This document shows positions 30,597-44,570 of a stretch of DNA of 64,000 nucleotides, one piece after another. The DNA is from Lucinisca nassula. Lineage: Eukaryota > Mollusca > Bivalvia > Lucinida > Lucinidae. The stretch is from positions 119,541,874-119,605,873 of the forward strand of contig OY757011.1 in the NCBI GenBank assembly GCA_963580285.1. The letters run 5' to 3'. A model generated the notes under the pieces. The model was not told the DNA's origin, ran no database searches, and saw only the letters and a program-made list of their open reading frames with translations. The stretch's first letter is position 1. Each line of letters begins with the position of its first letter. The position numbers were made by a program, and so were the translations under genes.

Positions 30597-31200
30597 TGTT
30601 TGTATAGGAGTTAAACGGACAAGTCAACACTAAATAGGTCATTTTTGAGCCGGTCAGTTTACCTATCCACACTTTTCCTGGGCCAGCCCCCGCCCTTCGG
30701 GGCTTGAAGAAATATATGGGCTGCATGATGCTTCCCCGCAGAGCTGAAACCGACCCGCACACGGGTACTGGTAAACCGCTTAGGGGATCTAAGTCTGCCC
30801 AGGCATAGCGGTGCGAGACGGCCCGTCCATGCTTGATTTCATTGGGCAGCAGGGCTTGAGATGTCATTTCATCTCAATGTCGGGTAAAAGTCCCACAAAA
30901 TTGGAAGCAACATCTCCAAAATGATGATTTACAGTGTTGACGGGGTCGTTAAACCTCAAATAAACAAACAAACAAACAAACACTTTTCCTGGACAGGCTT
31001 ATACGTAAGCGGGAAACCAGTACAGCCCATTCTTTCGCCAGAAATTGATAACTGCCCTTCTTGAATAAGCGGAAGGGAGAGAATGACCATAGAATAGAAT
31101 TTATGATTAATTTCCACGAATGAATGCTGTCGACCCCGGCAGGTATCGAACCCGCGTCCTCCTGATCACCAGTCAGAAGCGCATTTGACATATTGAGCAC
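30597..31200 (-). mobile_element. SINE-B copy split by SINE-A
   Basis: Tail side 30597-30681; remainder 30993-31200, ending in the tRNA-like head (CAGGTATCGAACCCGCGTCC, the B-box complement). Split by a SINE-A with a 13-bp duplication. Confidence 0.85.
30682..30979 (+). mobile_element. SINE-A copy with 13-bp target-site duplication
   Basis: ACACTTTTCCTGG occurs at 30669-30681 and 30980-30992. Inserted in SINE-B, so this SINE-A is younger than that SINE-B copy. Confidence 0.9.
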
Positions 31201-31679
31201 ATTCTTGCCATCAAAGACATAGAGGTAAACCCAAACCATTTGGAAATCAAACTGTTTAATTGAAAGAAGCAGATATGCAGCAAAAACAAATGGGTAGTAC
31301 TCCGAGATGGGCGAAAATCGGAGTACCCGGAAAAAACCACCTGATCTTCCGTTGCGGACCTTGACGTCTCAAATATGACCCGAACAAGGCTCGTAGTTGT
31401 GTTTAGATGCGTAAGGATTTATTCTTATTCAAGTGTTCCCCAGTAATTCCCCAGGTGTGACATAGTTCCTCATATTTTTAGTTTCTCTTTCGTAAAAACA
31501 ACAAAAACAACAACAAAAAACCTTTATTTCTCAACCAATTTTCAAATCGCTCATGGCACCTGTTGCGAAACTTTAGCCTCGTGAAGCGGGACAGTGACCC
31601 GCGGGATAGAATTTTCCTTTCAACCTCAACCTGCAATTAGACATGAGCGACCAACAAAGACTCGGATAAGTCTGCATAT

Positions 31680-32255
31680 AGTCCTTGCAATAAACACCCC
31701 TGTAAACTCCACTTTATACAGAGAAATAATGGGGACTGAAGAGATTTACATTATTTTCCTATTTTTGCTCAAAAGCATAGGTTGTGTGTACTCGTTAGAA
31801 CCGACTCAATAAGGCGGTTCTAACAAGCACTCACAATCTATGTATCTCTGTTTGGACCTTTAACAACAACAACAACAAAAAAATCCAAGTTTTTCACCTT
31901 ACACAAAAATCAATTTCACTGTTTAATGTGTGAGTTTTTAACTCTGATAACGAGTTTTAGAAGGGCACTCGCTTGCCGGGCTTGGATAAATAGGTGGGAC
32001 TGTATGGGGCTTCCATGCAGAGCTGAAACCGACAGCAAACTGATTCGAAGGTCTAATCAAGCCCAGGCAAAACGATGTGAGTCAGACCGTCCTTGTATTT
32101 AAACCCTACTGGTTTGTTAGTGCGGTATGTCTTGAGGTGTCATTTAATTTCAATGACAGGTAAAAGTCCCACACAATTGGAAGAAATGAAAAATGCCAGT
32201 TCTAGAGATGTGGAAGACGCCATTATACCACATGGGTGTGTTATCGTAATGTTTC
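31680..32255. mobile_element. MITE-B copy (reverse), split by a degenerate SINE-A
   Basis: AATAAACACCCCTGTAAACT and the hairpin GAACCGACTC...GGCGGTTC on the left. The right end TGGGTGTGTTATCGTAATG is at 32235-32253. A diverged SINE-A occupies about 31960-32190. Confidence 0.65.
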
Positions 32256-33449
32256 GGTGAGGTGTATTTGGCTAGTCCAAAACTGTAGAAAGCTCATGCA
32301 ATCAGCGAAGACTCAGGTCAGACTGCGCGGACGCGCAGGCTGACCTGAATCTTCGCTGGTTGGCGCAGGCTTACCTGAGTTTCACTGGTTGAGTCTAATT
32401 CAGGTTTTATCGTGCGCTGACGCAGTAGTCTTTTAATCTTTCAAATCGATATTGAAGTATTTAAAACAATTAGAGAAGAACGAAAATACACTTTGGAGAT
32501 AAGAAATGAAAAGGTTAGTGTATGCTTGTTATAATGACGTTACGAGGTTGGATATATATTTTATGCAATGCCTTTTAGGGTAGTCATTTTAGACCAAGAA
32601 GACCCTTAACCTCAAACAAATTCCTTCAGAAAGGGTTTTACTGTTTTCAAAATCAATAAGGTGTCCTTAATGACAGGAAAAATCCCCAAAAATAGTCCCT
32701 GGCGAAATTGATTTTTTTGGGCTGAAATGTTAAAAATTTGAATAAAAATCGCCCAAAACAGGAATTAATTAATAAAATTTTCATGAAATAATATTAAATT
32801 TATTTAAATAGCCAGACATTGATAAACTGTTATCATGTAGCAATAGAAGAAAATTCAGCTTCATACGTATACAGAAAATTGTATTTTTCTAGGTAAAAAC
32901 TTTGAAAAATTGACAAAAAATTGCGTAAAACGGGAATAAATTTTTAAAAAGTTAGTGGTGAGGATTCTTAAAAATGGTTTACTGTAAAAAGTGACATATT
33001 GATCTGAGTTAACTACAGGAAAAAAATAAAATTTTAAAATGTCGAGAGGTACAAAATGCATTTTTTTTTACATAAAACACACTGACAGTCCATTATTTCG
33101 GGGCAATAGAAACTTCATTAAAAAAGTAAATTGTATAACATGGAACTTATATGACCTGATGTGCACTCTCTAGTCTCTACTGTGAAGTAGCTATCAAAGA
33201 TCTTTCAACTTCGTATCTGCACAGAAAATGGTCTTTTTAAGGTAGAATTCCGAAATTATGGCAAAAAAGTGTGGGAAACAAGAACAGCTTTTTCTTTATT
33301 TTAAAAAAGTAAGTGGTGAGGATTCTTTAAAATGTTTTGATGTAGAAATGTATATATGGGTATCAGTTAACTACAGAATAAAAAACTTAATACATGTGTT
33401 TAGATTTCTTAAAGTTCTGTTTTTAGACTATGAAAAAGCTCAGTTTAAC

Positions 33450-34950
33450 CAGTAAGAGGCTCACTGAGCCTAAATCGCTCACCTGAGGAAGTTTCAGGGC
33501 AGAAGCTTTTTTGAAGTTCTTCCAGTTACACGTTTAAGTCTTTGGAAGCTAATGAGCCCAGGGATATGACCAATTTGGACCCCATGGACATGGCTAGGAG
33601 TATTTATGTTGGTGACCACCTGACCTTGCTGCATACTAAATATCGAATCTTAAGGCCTTGTACTTTCAGAGGAAAAGAGTTTTGAGGTTTTTCCTATTAT
33701 AAGTCTGTAGAAGCCAAGGGGCCCTTGGACGTAGCCCGTTAAGACTTTAGGCACGGGATTTGCAGGATTTATGTAGGTGACTACATGCTTACATCTAGGA
33801 TCTGTGCAGTATGGTTTCAAGGAAGATTTTTGAAGTTTTTCCAATTTTAAGACATTGGGAGCTAATGAGCCCAGGGCGTGGCCATTTTGGACCCCAGTCA
33901 AATGACGGGCACTTATGTGGGTAAACACTTAATATTGCTACATACTAAATATCTAAGCTCTGGGCCTTTTGGTTTGAGAGAAGAAGATTTTTGATTTTTT
34001 TTTCATTATAATTCTATGGGAGCAAATGAGCCCTGAGGGTGTGGCCAACTTTGACTTTAGCCGCATAATTAGCAACATTAATCTAGGTGGCCACTTGACA
34101 TTGCTTCATACTATATTTTTAATCTCTGTGCCCTGTGGTATCAGAGACGAAGATTATTGAATCCAAGTCAATGGGAGCTAATGAGCCCTTGAGCGGGCCA
34201 CCTTGGACCCCAACGGCATGATTGGCAGGATTTATGTTGGTGACCAGTTGGCGTTGCTGCATACAAAATATCTAAACTCTGGGCCCTGTGGTTTCAGAGA
34301 AGATTTTTGAAGTTAAGCTATTTAAAAAAGTCTATGGGAGCTAAGGAGTCCTGGGACATAGCCAATTTAGAGTCCAGGTTAGCAGGATTAATGTAAGAGA
34401 CCCTTGACATTGCTACATACTAAATATCCAAGCTCTGAGAGGAGATCACTTTTTGAAGTTATATTTTGTATTATGAGTCTGCGGGATGTGGGCACTGTGG
34501 TTTCACAGAATAAGATTTTTGAAGTCTTTTTATCCAATTGTACTTCTATGGGAGCTAAAGAGGCCCAGGCTGTAGCTTATTTTTAGCCCGGGGGCTTGAT
34601 TGGCAGGATTTATAGAGGTGACCTCGTGACATTGCTACATGCTAAATATCTAAGCTCTTGGTCCTGTAGTTTCAAAGAAGATTTTTTGAAGTTTTACCCG
34701 TTGTAAGTCTATGGGAGCTATATGTTACCATGGCAACCAAAATTCCAATCCAATCAACCCGAAAACCTTTTGTAGCCTTTCCCCTACCTGATGATGCTCC
34801 TCTTGAAGTTTGATCAAGATCAGCTGTGGAGATTTGAGACATACTTATTTGAAATTGTTTACGGATGGATACACACACTGAGGGACGGACGACAGACAAA
34901 ACGTGATCACAAAAGCTCACTTTGTCACTACGTGACAGGTGAGTAAAACA
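33450..34950. repeat. Degenerate approximately 180-bp tandem array
   Basis: About seven diverged units, with recurring 'tttttgaagttttt', 'tatgggagctaatgagccc', 'ggcaggatttatgttggtgacc' and 'catactaaatatctaagctctg'. It starts at AGGCTCACTGAGCC and ends near AAAGCTCACTTTGTCACTAC, which may be the ends of the containing element. Confidence 0.75.
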
Positions 34951-36579
34951 CTAAAACTCCATTAATGTTTAGCTTAGAGAGCCGAAGGCTCCTTGAGAGC
35001 TTATAGGATAGGCAGTTTGCCGTCGTCTAAGTCGCCGTCGGCATCGTTGTCGTCGTTCGTGTGACATCAACACTTTTAAACGACATCTCTTCTAAAGCCA
35101 CTGGGCGGATTGGGCACAAATTCATCTGTAGCATCCTTGGGCTGGAGAATCGGCTCATTAGTTTGGTTGCTACGGAAACTTAGAGTTTCCATAGATATAT
35201 ACTTTAGAAAATAGAAAATGGCATTTACTTTCAAGCCTTTGGGCATATTTTGACATTTTTTTTAAAGAATGTTCCTTGAGTAAACTTCTTTTAGCCATAT
35301 GCTTTTATGCTAACTTTCATGCCAACCCCAGTGTGTGCCGGGGCATTGCCATGCCCCCTTCATTTCATAAAATGCCATATATCTTACAAACCAGTCAGAC
35401 ACCTATTCACCCCAAACATATATATTCTTGTTCCTTGTGATAAGATGCATACAGTGACACCAAGCTGTGGGTACTTTGGGTGTGCTGGGGCCATGTCCCA
35501 CTCCTTCACTTCACAAAAGGCCAAAAACTGTTCAGAAACCCACCCTAAACCATAACTTTTCATGTTCATTATAATAAGACCATATATACTCAGTCAAAAA
35601 AGTTCCTATACCTAAAATTACTTCTGTTACTATAGCTACTACAGATAAAAACTACACAAAGTTTGTTATGTTTTGATAAGAAGACTCATTTTTCCGTGCA
35701 AAAGCATCATTCGTTTTTGTTTCCGTAAACACACCATCGTAAACTATTGCTTTAAACACCCAAGGGGTCACTGTGTCATTTTCGCAGAGAAAATCATTAA
35801 AACATGCTATGATTTAACATCACCAAATTTTTCTGTACCCTACATTTCTAAAATTTGATACATGTGACACTTCTTTAGATACCATTTGCGTCTACTCACA
35901 AAAGATTTGGAACTTTAAATGCATCAGCTACGAGAAACAGGCTATCACATATTGACCTCCAATTCTTAGAAGTTGTGTGCAAATGCTGCTTTCAATGGGA
36001 ACTCCACAGAAAATCGCAATCGATAGTGCTACATGCTACATGAATTTTCTGTATTTTTTTTTGAAAAAAAAAATGGCAAAATTGATTGACAGGAATAAAA
36101 ATTACAGCAGTTCGAAAATTGCTATATTTTTAATTGCAAGGGAGATAATTTGAGAATTTCACAAATTAAAACCTCGCTTATAATGCGAGATCATGAGATA
36201 TTGTAAAAGTAAAGTGTTATCCGATGTTCAGAGAATATTGTCTTCCATCTTAGATAAAAAAGAACTTTCTGTGCATGCGCAATATCCATTTTCTACCAAA
36301 ATCTTTCTAGGCACATATTGGAAGACAACTCTGGAGCAGAAAGGTATGGACAAATGCACGTTTGAGCAGTCTCCAGCTAAACGTCCGATTTAAATGCCTA
36401 CAGCCAAATTTAGCTCAATAGCTGTCAGATATCTGGTGAGTTTCACCTGAGAGTTGGTATAGTTACTTTTTTGACTAAGTATATATTTCTTGTTCATTAT
36501 GTTTAGACTCATTCAGTCACACCAACCTGATGATCTTTTTGTGCATGGGGCCGTGCCTCACCACATTACTTCATACAAG

Positions 36580-36730
36580 AGGGCCATGATGGCCCTGGAT
36601 CGCTCCCCTGATCTATAGTGTAATAAATGGGCCCCGGGGAGGGCCGGGGCCATTTTTCGCCCCAGGGCTATTATCTGAACAATCTTGAGATGAAGTTTCA
36701 TACAAAATATGGTGAGCATAGTGTCCCATG
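36580..36730. repeat. 'Gagggccatgatggccctgg' dispersed-repeat end
   Basis: The short palindrome GGGCCATGATGGCCC with following ATCGCTCCCCTGATC resembles the 'tcgctcacctgaggaag' start of the 33450 repeat. Probably a related element end. Confidence 0.45.
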
Positions 36731-37999
36731 GGTCTCTTGTTCTTTTGACATAATGGATTTACCTTACAAAACTCAGCTAGCTGATATTCATTAAGATCTG
36801 TTTTTTAGACTATGAAAATTCTTAGTTTAGAATCCATTATTTTTCTTTTGGCAAATTGGATTTACATAACACAAAATCTTAGTATGATGGTTATATAAAT
36901 AAGTTCCACATTATACAATAGGGCCTATGCTTCTACATGCTCCGAAATAATTGTGTGTTTTTATGTAAAAAATTGCATTTTTGTAGCCCCCGAAATGATA
37001 TTTTTTATACATTTAAAAAAATTATTTTTTTCCTGTAGTTAACTTAGACCCATATGTCAATTTTCACAGCAAAACATTTTGAAGAATCCTAGCCACTAAC
37101 TTTAAAAAAAAAAAAAAAAAAAAAAACTATTCCACTTTTCACCTTTTTTGTCAATTTTTTACAGGTTTTACCCCAAATTGGCAATTTTCTGTGTACGTAT
37201 GAAGCTGATTTTTTTTTTCTATTGCTACTTGACAACAGTTAATCAATGTCTGGCTATTTTAATCAATTTGATGTGATTTCATGAAAATTTTATGAATTAA
37301 TTCCTATTTTTGGCGATTTTTATTCAAATTTCAAACATTTCACCCCAAAAAATAAATTTTGCCAGGGAATATTTTGGGGGATTTTTTTCCTGTAAGTCAG
37401 GACACCTCACTGAGTTTGAAAATAGTGAACACCCTTCTGAAGGAATTTGTTTGAGGTTCACTTCTATTGTGACTGGCCTATTTGACAACGTTAGAAAAAC
37501 AGTTTCTTACATGCTTTCTAATGAAATATAGAGATTTGTCAGTGAATGTCACTGTTTCAAACATGTGGGCGATTCTAATGAGTACACACAACATACATTT
37601 ATAATAAAGAACACCGAAAAGATATCAAATAATTATCCCCATTATATCTCCTGTTATAGCACTCACTCACTCCGTGTCGATGGCTCAGCGCAAAACTAGG
37701 CTAACTCCATTGTTTCCCTAAATCAGTTTTTTCATGAATTTTGAAAGCCCGAGAAGTCCTCTTAAATCTGTCAAAATATTGTAAATATATTCCCAGTATT
37801 TGCAAAGATATTTAATTTTCAATAAAATATGCTAAGTCAAAATGTTTTTATTGTCAGTGCAAAACTATATCTAAGTGGAGTTAGGTATGGTTTTGCACTA
37901 ACAGTTGCATAAAATTCGAAAGAATTGTTAGTGCAAAACTCTTACTAAGTTGACTTAGATAGGGTTTTGCACTGAACAATAATAACAAGGATTATATAA

Positions 38000-40900
38000 A
38001 TTATGTTTTAATTCTTATTTTCTGCCATAATGTATGATATAAAAATGTGTCTTTTTGAAACCAAAAGCCACTGAAGAATATCATCGAAAAAGAAAGAAAA
38101 AGAAAATCAAGAAATATTCAAACTCAGAACCCATCCTTGACTTCAGAATGAAATTCCGAAGTTTATTTCCCGCCAATATTTGAATTTTACAGGAGAAAAT
38201 AACAGATTCAACAAGATGATCAGCAAGTATTTAAACTTTTTGTGAAGTAAACTAATGAGGGTCAACAACATGTTATTTCGATGAAAAATGAGTGGGTGGG
38301 GTAAACCACAAAAGAAACATGCAGCAGCATAATAATTAATATACAAGTATCACTTGATAAAGCTGTCAATTCACTTTCTTTAGACAGGCCTTGTGGCCAA
38401 ATGGAAAGGGGTCATTGGCAAAGAGTGCACACACTGATCATTACCACAGAATGTAGTGCCTGATCATCGCCTTAAAAAGGTTCAGACAAGGGTTCCTTGT
38501 CTAGCTAGTCTGGCCCAGAAAACATGTGCACTCCATACTTTTCAGTTCTGTGGTGCATTCTATGCTTCCAAAGGATGACCCTTTTATAGAACATATTTAA
38601 CGTCACTACAGATGATGTTCAGGGAATGTGTGGTGGCCATAAAAAGTCTCCCTGCCCTTCATCAAAAATGTAGTTTTCTTGCCCTTTGGGATCATTGATT
38701 CCTTTGTGGAATTGTGAAAATATCTGCAGGTCACTGACGAGGCCTAATTGGCTGAAACTGGCTTGTCTGGCCCAGAAAACTGTACACTCCATACTTTTCA
38801 GTTCTGTGGCGTATTCTTTGCTTCCAAAGGATAACCCTTTAAAAGAACAGTCCTAAATAAATTCCAAAAGATTTCAACCTGACATCCTTAAATTGCAAAA
38901 CATCATCCTGCTTTACATTAGTCCAAAGAAAATGGTTGATCATTCAGTTGATTGTTTTGTGTTTGTCGAAACGTCAACCCTTGTGGGTCATTTTGTGTCA
39001 TCTCCCACAGAAAAGGAGAGAAAACGACAATAGAGATGGTAAAGGAGATGAAAGTGAGGGACAGGAGAGAAAGAAACATAAATGGAAATGTAAAAACAGA
39101 AGAAATAACCACATTGCCCAAAGTTCTATCCTTACTTCTCACCATTGTGGATTTGAGCCTCACTTGGTTCATGTGATGCTGCTCAAAATAAGTGAAATAT
39201 TGAAAGGATTGCAAACCCAAAGCCCAACAGTTATTGATTTAATTTATTTTGTGAACAATCAGCAAAGATTATGTTGCTGTGAAATTGTTAATAATTAGGG
39301 CCCCGCACTGAAAGTGTGGGTGCCCTATAGTAATCACTCTGTCTGTCCGTCTGTCGGTCTGTCCGTCCACAAATTTCTGATAGCGCTGCCGGGGCCCTAG
39401 TCAGTTTCACTGACAGCTCTAGTTTTCATGTGCAATTAATGAAGTTATTTGCATAGTAACATTACGTTTTGAATTTTGTAAGCTCTCCCACATAGGTAAC
39501 TGGGTTATTTTGCCTCTGGTGTCAACTGAGCCTTTTGATCTATGAGACATTAACATACAAACAAACAAAAAAGAGGCTGCTGATTGTCAGTCAGTCGACA
39601 GCAGCTTCAGCTGAGTTGACAGACATTTTCAAAAGTGCCTGAGTTCTGTTGTGGACTGAAAAATATAACTTTTGTCTGGCATTGTTGACAACAACTTTTT
39701 TGCACGACTTGTATGCTTAGGATGCATAGGTCTTAAAAATGATAAGACTCAGTTGACAACACAGGTTAAGAACATGATATTAAACTCATCTCTCAGTCTT
39801 TCACATTAAAATTGCTTCCGATATACTGCAAATAAAAACTAAAAGGTCATTTTGAATAAGGCCAAACATAATTTTAAAAATCTTTCACAGCAGATGTCAA
39901 GCACAGTATTGGGGCAATAAGAAATCTTTCCATACTTCAGCAGACATGTAATAATAATAATAATAATCAACTTCATTTATAGAGGGTAACACATTAGTAA
40001 ACTAGTCTCTAATCTTCCATGTGGTGCTCTTTCCTTCCTGGGTAGAAACCAGTACTAAGTAATGTGGATAAAGTCTCTTGCTCAAGGAAAGAATACTAGG
40101 CGCTTGAGGGGATCGAACCTTCTCCAGTACTCTCTAATCTTTCCTTTAGCATTGATCTCAACACATTCTGTCATTGTAACAGACCTAATAGAATCACACA
40201 AGGTAGGGTTTATCTTGTGTAGAAAGCCACTACTACAAAAATGTAGTTCTAAGCCTCCATGGTGCAGTGGTTATGCTACTCGCCTCATAAACTAGGGATC
40301 ATGGGTTCAATCAGGGGTATCTCCAGCTTTTCGGCTATGAAGGAATGCTGAAATTTATGTAACTCTTTCAAAATTTTTACAAGTTTGGACAAAATCAGAC
40401 AGAAATAGAAAAAAAATGAAATATGTTACAATGTATAGGAAAGCAAGGAATTCACTACAGAACTGTAAAATATGAAGTGGAAATGTTTTTCTGGGCCTGA
40501 CTAGCTAGTTTCGGCCACCTAGGACTTGTCAATGACACTGAAGTATTTTCAAAATTCCACAATGGAACCAATGATCCTAAATGACAAGAAAATATCAATT
40601 ACACTATGGTGAGTCATATTAAGAACATAGTTTTAGCCAAATGACAAACAAAAAAAAAGTAAGAAAGTAAAGATGGTTCTTTTGTGGCCGCATGTTTTAA
40701 CCTTGAGGAGCAGCAAATGACTCCCAAGGCCTTTGAATCCAGGTCGTATTACAAACGCTGTTTGAATACCTCTTTCTAACTTATCTTTGAGTAAGATTCA
40801 GTTTCAAAACTTCTTAAAATTTTGATCTTGGTTTGAACAGAAACCAAATTTGCTGGTCAGATGTAAGGTCATTTAAAATAAAATTCAGGAGTCCAAATGT

Positions 40901-42300
40901 AGTAACCATTAAGTATGACTACTGGTACAATGATCCAGTGCAGTTCCTCCATAACGAGTATCCAATGATATCATTTGAGAAGAACAGATATCTTATTTCC
41001 TTATGAAGTCCAGTTTGATCCCACATGCCCATCACATGTTTTATGTTGTTCTTTCCCATGAGATCCTATTTAATTCATAGCTGTTTAGACCTTATCCTGC
41101 TGAATGAATGAATAAAGCCACACCCATTGCTGACTATCAGCCAATCACTATACTCGTTCAGTTCCCAAACTTCATGGCAGTGTAGATCCTAAATGGATGG
41201 CCAGAAGCCATATAATCTGGATCAACACTGTTTGCAAAGGTAGATGTCATGTTCTGAAGGATAAGGGTTAGACAAACTGTCTGACCCACATTTTTACTGC
41301 AACCCCGTGCTATAGTCACCAATTTCAGAACCAAGCTTTACGAAAGAAATTGATTTGTAAACTATCTAGCATGTACAATGTACACAATCATAGCCTCTTT
41401 AAAACATTATTCATTACATCAAGATAGCTGCCAAAAATGTACATATTATAAAGAAAGATGACCATTTATGGATCTTATTTCTAATATTATCTATACAATT
41501 TTTCTGGAAACATGTATCTTCAATGAGGTATTTACCCTTTATATTCGGACACAAAAGAGTCATGAGAATAGACGAGACAGCTTTCAAATGAGCAGTCTGA
41601 TTAGAGTCTACACTGTTTGCCACTGCAAATGTTTTTGACTGAAAATATAATTGCATAAGTATGACACTATTGGCCTTAAAAAGTGTCTGAATATTTAGGG
41701 TAAACACTGTGTATGATAGTAATACCTGACTGCATTTACTGGCTACTTGTATAGTGATATGCTCACAACCTTAGGAAGCCTTCATTATCTTAAAATTTAA
41801 ATAACTCAAACTGCTTAAGAAAAACTAAATTTAGTTTGACTATATACATGTATATTTCTCTTCCTCTTAAACGACTGTAATTCCAAATTGAATCTTCAAA
41901 TCCCATAAATTTTTGAGAGAATAGATGATGAAGTCTATCAAGACCATAACATTTTCAATTTAGACCTTACATGAAACTGCAGCATGTGAAATTTCCCAAT
42001 AAGACATGTAAACATATAGCGTGGCCAAGCGTGTGCACAAGTCTGTACTGAAGCTTGCATTTGATCTCATTTGAAACATTTACTTTGTCAACGTCCATGT
42101 CCAGAGGGTCCTTTGAAAAACTTGGTCTATAAAGATACATGTACATCATGTTCTCTAGTTAAAATTAAATTTTAGGTAGATGCAAATATTTATTCACACC
42201 AGCTTCATCAGCACGAATTAATATTTGCAATCCTTTTGATAACAACAAACAACAATCAGGATAAAAACAGTATGGGAAAAATTTAAATGCTTACTAGTTG
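38000..42300. other. Intergenic, no gene seen
   Basis: Includes a duplicated 'agtctggcccagaaaac' segment (about 38510-38590 and 38763-38840), a 'ttagggccccgcactgaaag' short TIR element (39296-39402), an AAT microsatellite (39950-39967) and a SINE-C fragment (40252-40340). Open frames here are short and lack family features. Confidence 0.55.
40252..40340 (+). mobile_element. SINE-C head fragment
   Basis: AGCCTCCATGGTGCAGTGG with GGTTCAATCAGGGG, an A-box/B-box tRNA-like head without the tail. Confidence 0.7.
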
Positions 42301-42309
42301 ATAAATTGT

Positions 42310-42630
42310 TTGTTTGTTTTTTTGTTTCTTTGTATTGGAGTTTAACAGCCCAGTCAATACTATCTTAGGTCAGTTTTGAGCCGGTTGGCTTACCTATCCA
42401 CACTTTTTCTGGGCAGGCTTATACGTAAGCGGTTAACCAGTACGGTGCACATTCTTTCACCAACTGACAACTGCCTTTCTTGAATCAGCGGAAGGGAGAG
42501 AATGGCCTTAGAAAAGATTTCATGATCAATCTCCACAAAAGAATGTTGCCGACCTTAGCAGGTATAGAACCCGCGTCCTCCTGATCCGCACCAGTCAGAT
42601 GCGCATCCGACTGAGCTACCGAGGCTGGTC
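42310..42630 (-). mobile_element. SINE-B copy, near full length
   Basis: From TTTGTATTGGAGTTTAACAG (tail) through GCAGGCTTATACGTAAGCGG to CTGAGCTACCGAGGC (A-box complement). The best full-length example with both polymerase III boxes. Confidence 0.9.
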
Positions 42631-43469
42631 TGGTTAATAGATTGTTCTTATGTGTCCAACCCATTGTGTACTGAATGAAATCTTCACCCTTTATATAAGA
42701 GGAGCCCATTTTGCAATTTAGGGGTACCAGAGAAAGTGATTAAAAAATAGTTGAACTTTCTGCTAACACTGAAGGCCCTGATTTGGGCTTGTACTGTTTG
42801 CCAAATGTCCATTTAAAATGAGTTAAATCAGTCATTTTATGATAAATTGAAATTTAAAATGCTTCTTAGTGCTGAGAATCTAGTTTGAATAAGAATATCT
42901 AAATGATAGTTATTGAATTTTGCTGTTGTTTTGGGAGTTTGAACTGTTGAATCATCTAAATGATTGGTAATACTGGGCTTTTTGTATTGAAAAGCTTATT
43001 TAGGCATTTTATTTTATTATTTCAGTCACAACATAGTTTAAAATTTATTTTATGAGATTTATCCAGCTTGACTTAGAGCAATTTTTTATCCCATTCCTTC
43101 AAAATTTCATTATTTTTGAGTGCAATACTATACCTAACTTGACTTAGTCACAGTTTTGCGCCAAGATTCTTTTCACTAGTTAGTCGATTTTCAGCGCAAA
43201 ACTATGACTAACTCAAATTTATAATTTTAAGCTATTTAGACATAGTTTAACTTGAAAATTATTATGATCATAAAAAATAAAATTTATAACAGCATACATG
43301 GCCAAAGTCTATGTTACAAAAAGAAAACAAGGAAAAAAGATAAACAGTTTTTTCGCTCTCCTGTAAAATTTCAAAAAACTGACTTAGCCTGGTTTTGCGC
43401 TAAGCCATCGGTGTGTCTCGCACAAATTTTATGGTTGCAAAGGGGTTACAGCCATCAAAGTTCTATCGA

Positions 43470-43970
43470 CCCCCGCCCATTGGGGCTTGAAGTAATAAAT
43501 GGGCTGCATGATGCTTCCACGCAGAGCTGAGTCCGACCGCGCACGTGTACTGGTAAACCGCTTCGAGGATCTAAGCCTGCACAGGCAAAGCGGTGCGATT
43601 CGCTTATAAACCCTATTGGTTTCAATGGGCGACAGGGCTTTAGAAATGTCGGGTAAAAGTCCCATAAAATTGGAAGCAACTGCTAATCAGACTTTAAAAA
43701 GCTTTAAAGACTCTTCCAGTTACTTGTTTTAAAGCTAAATTCTAAACTTAGCCATCCACCAAACTGAGGTATTGGTCAAACTGTGACCGACAGTGTAACT
43801 ATGAAGAGAGAGAGAGAGAGAGAGAGAGGAGGGCGGCAGGGCTTCAGATGTCATTTCATTTCAATTTCTGGTAAACGCAATCAGAATCGGAAGCATCGTC
43901 TCCAAAATAATCTGAATAGTGTTGACGGGGAAGTAAATCCTCAACACAAACATACAAAACTTGTTTGCTC
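43470..43970 (+). mobile_element. SINE-A fragments separated by an AG microsatellite
   Basis: 43470-43680 is a copy lacking its 3' end. After a GAGAGA run (43785-43828), a diverged 3' half runs from GGCGGCAGGGCTTCAGATG to GTTGACGGGGAAG. Confidence 0.75.
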
Positions 43971-44570
43971 AAATTGTAGATTTATGTGCTCTAGAACCAC
44001 CGCATGTCCTCATGTACATGTATTTAACATTCCCAGAAAATTTTCTCGGATGTTTGTTGGTGGTCCGGCAAGTAGTGCCTTGAATTTATAATGAGATAGG
44101 ACAATTTATTATCTCAACCAGTAATGGTACTTTATCATTAGAGAGAGAGAGAGAGACAGAGAGAGATTTTACGTTTCGGTAAGGTCTCTGGTGCATTGAG
44201 GATCCATGAGTAATTTTCTGTCCAGCTCTTGGTCTACTTTGCATTTTATCATTGGTGACGAGGTAAAACATTGCTACTATTCATATCTATTAGCCAGAGA
44301 GCGCTTGATATCGACTGAAGCTTCCTAGCTTTGAGTAAAAAAAGGAAAATAATAATAAAAAAAAAAAAAAAAGTTATATAAAATTGCAAAAGTATGTTAC
44401 TCTTATTCACTGGAAAATTTTATTTATAATTTCACATTTTGTCAAATTCTATTTATAATTTCAAATTTTGTCAGATTCGTCATACTTTTTCCAGCTGTTT
44501 AAGCTTGCCTGACCTTTACATGCACCCCTGAACGACAAGTAGGCAGCTGCAACGGTACAGAGTAAATGAC

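Larger units (their letters stand above)
32590..37490. repeat. Second large inverted repeat
   Basis: The left arm (about 32590-33150) and right arm (about 36880-37490) are diverged reverse complements. Examples: AGTTAGTGGTGAGGATTCTT versus AAGAATCCTAGCCACTAACT, and GTCCTTAATGACAGG versus CCTGTAAGTCAGGAC. Part of the left arm is repeated directly at 33200-33400. The interior holds the degenerate tandem array and unclassified AT-rich sequence. No transposase-like frame. Confidence 0.7.
37672..43415. mobile_element. Candidate 5.7-kb element with matching inverted ends
   Basis: GATGGCTCAGCGCAAAACTA at 37680 is the near complement of TGGTTTTGCGCTAAGCCATC near 43390. Both ends have subterminal 'gcaaaactat...aactt-gacttag' repeats (37855-37980 and 43120-43220). 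The interior has no transposase-like frame. It may instead be two solo MITEs. Confidence 0.45.

Noticed and set aside
38918..39298. Overlapping frames of 74-120 codons on both strands
   Set aside because: No family similarity, low-complexity charged composition, no splice or start context.
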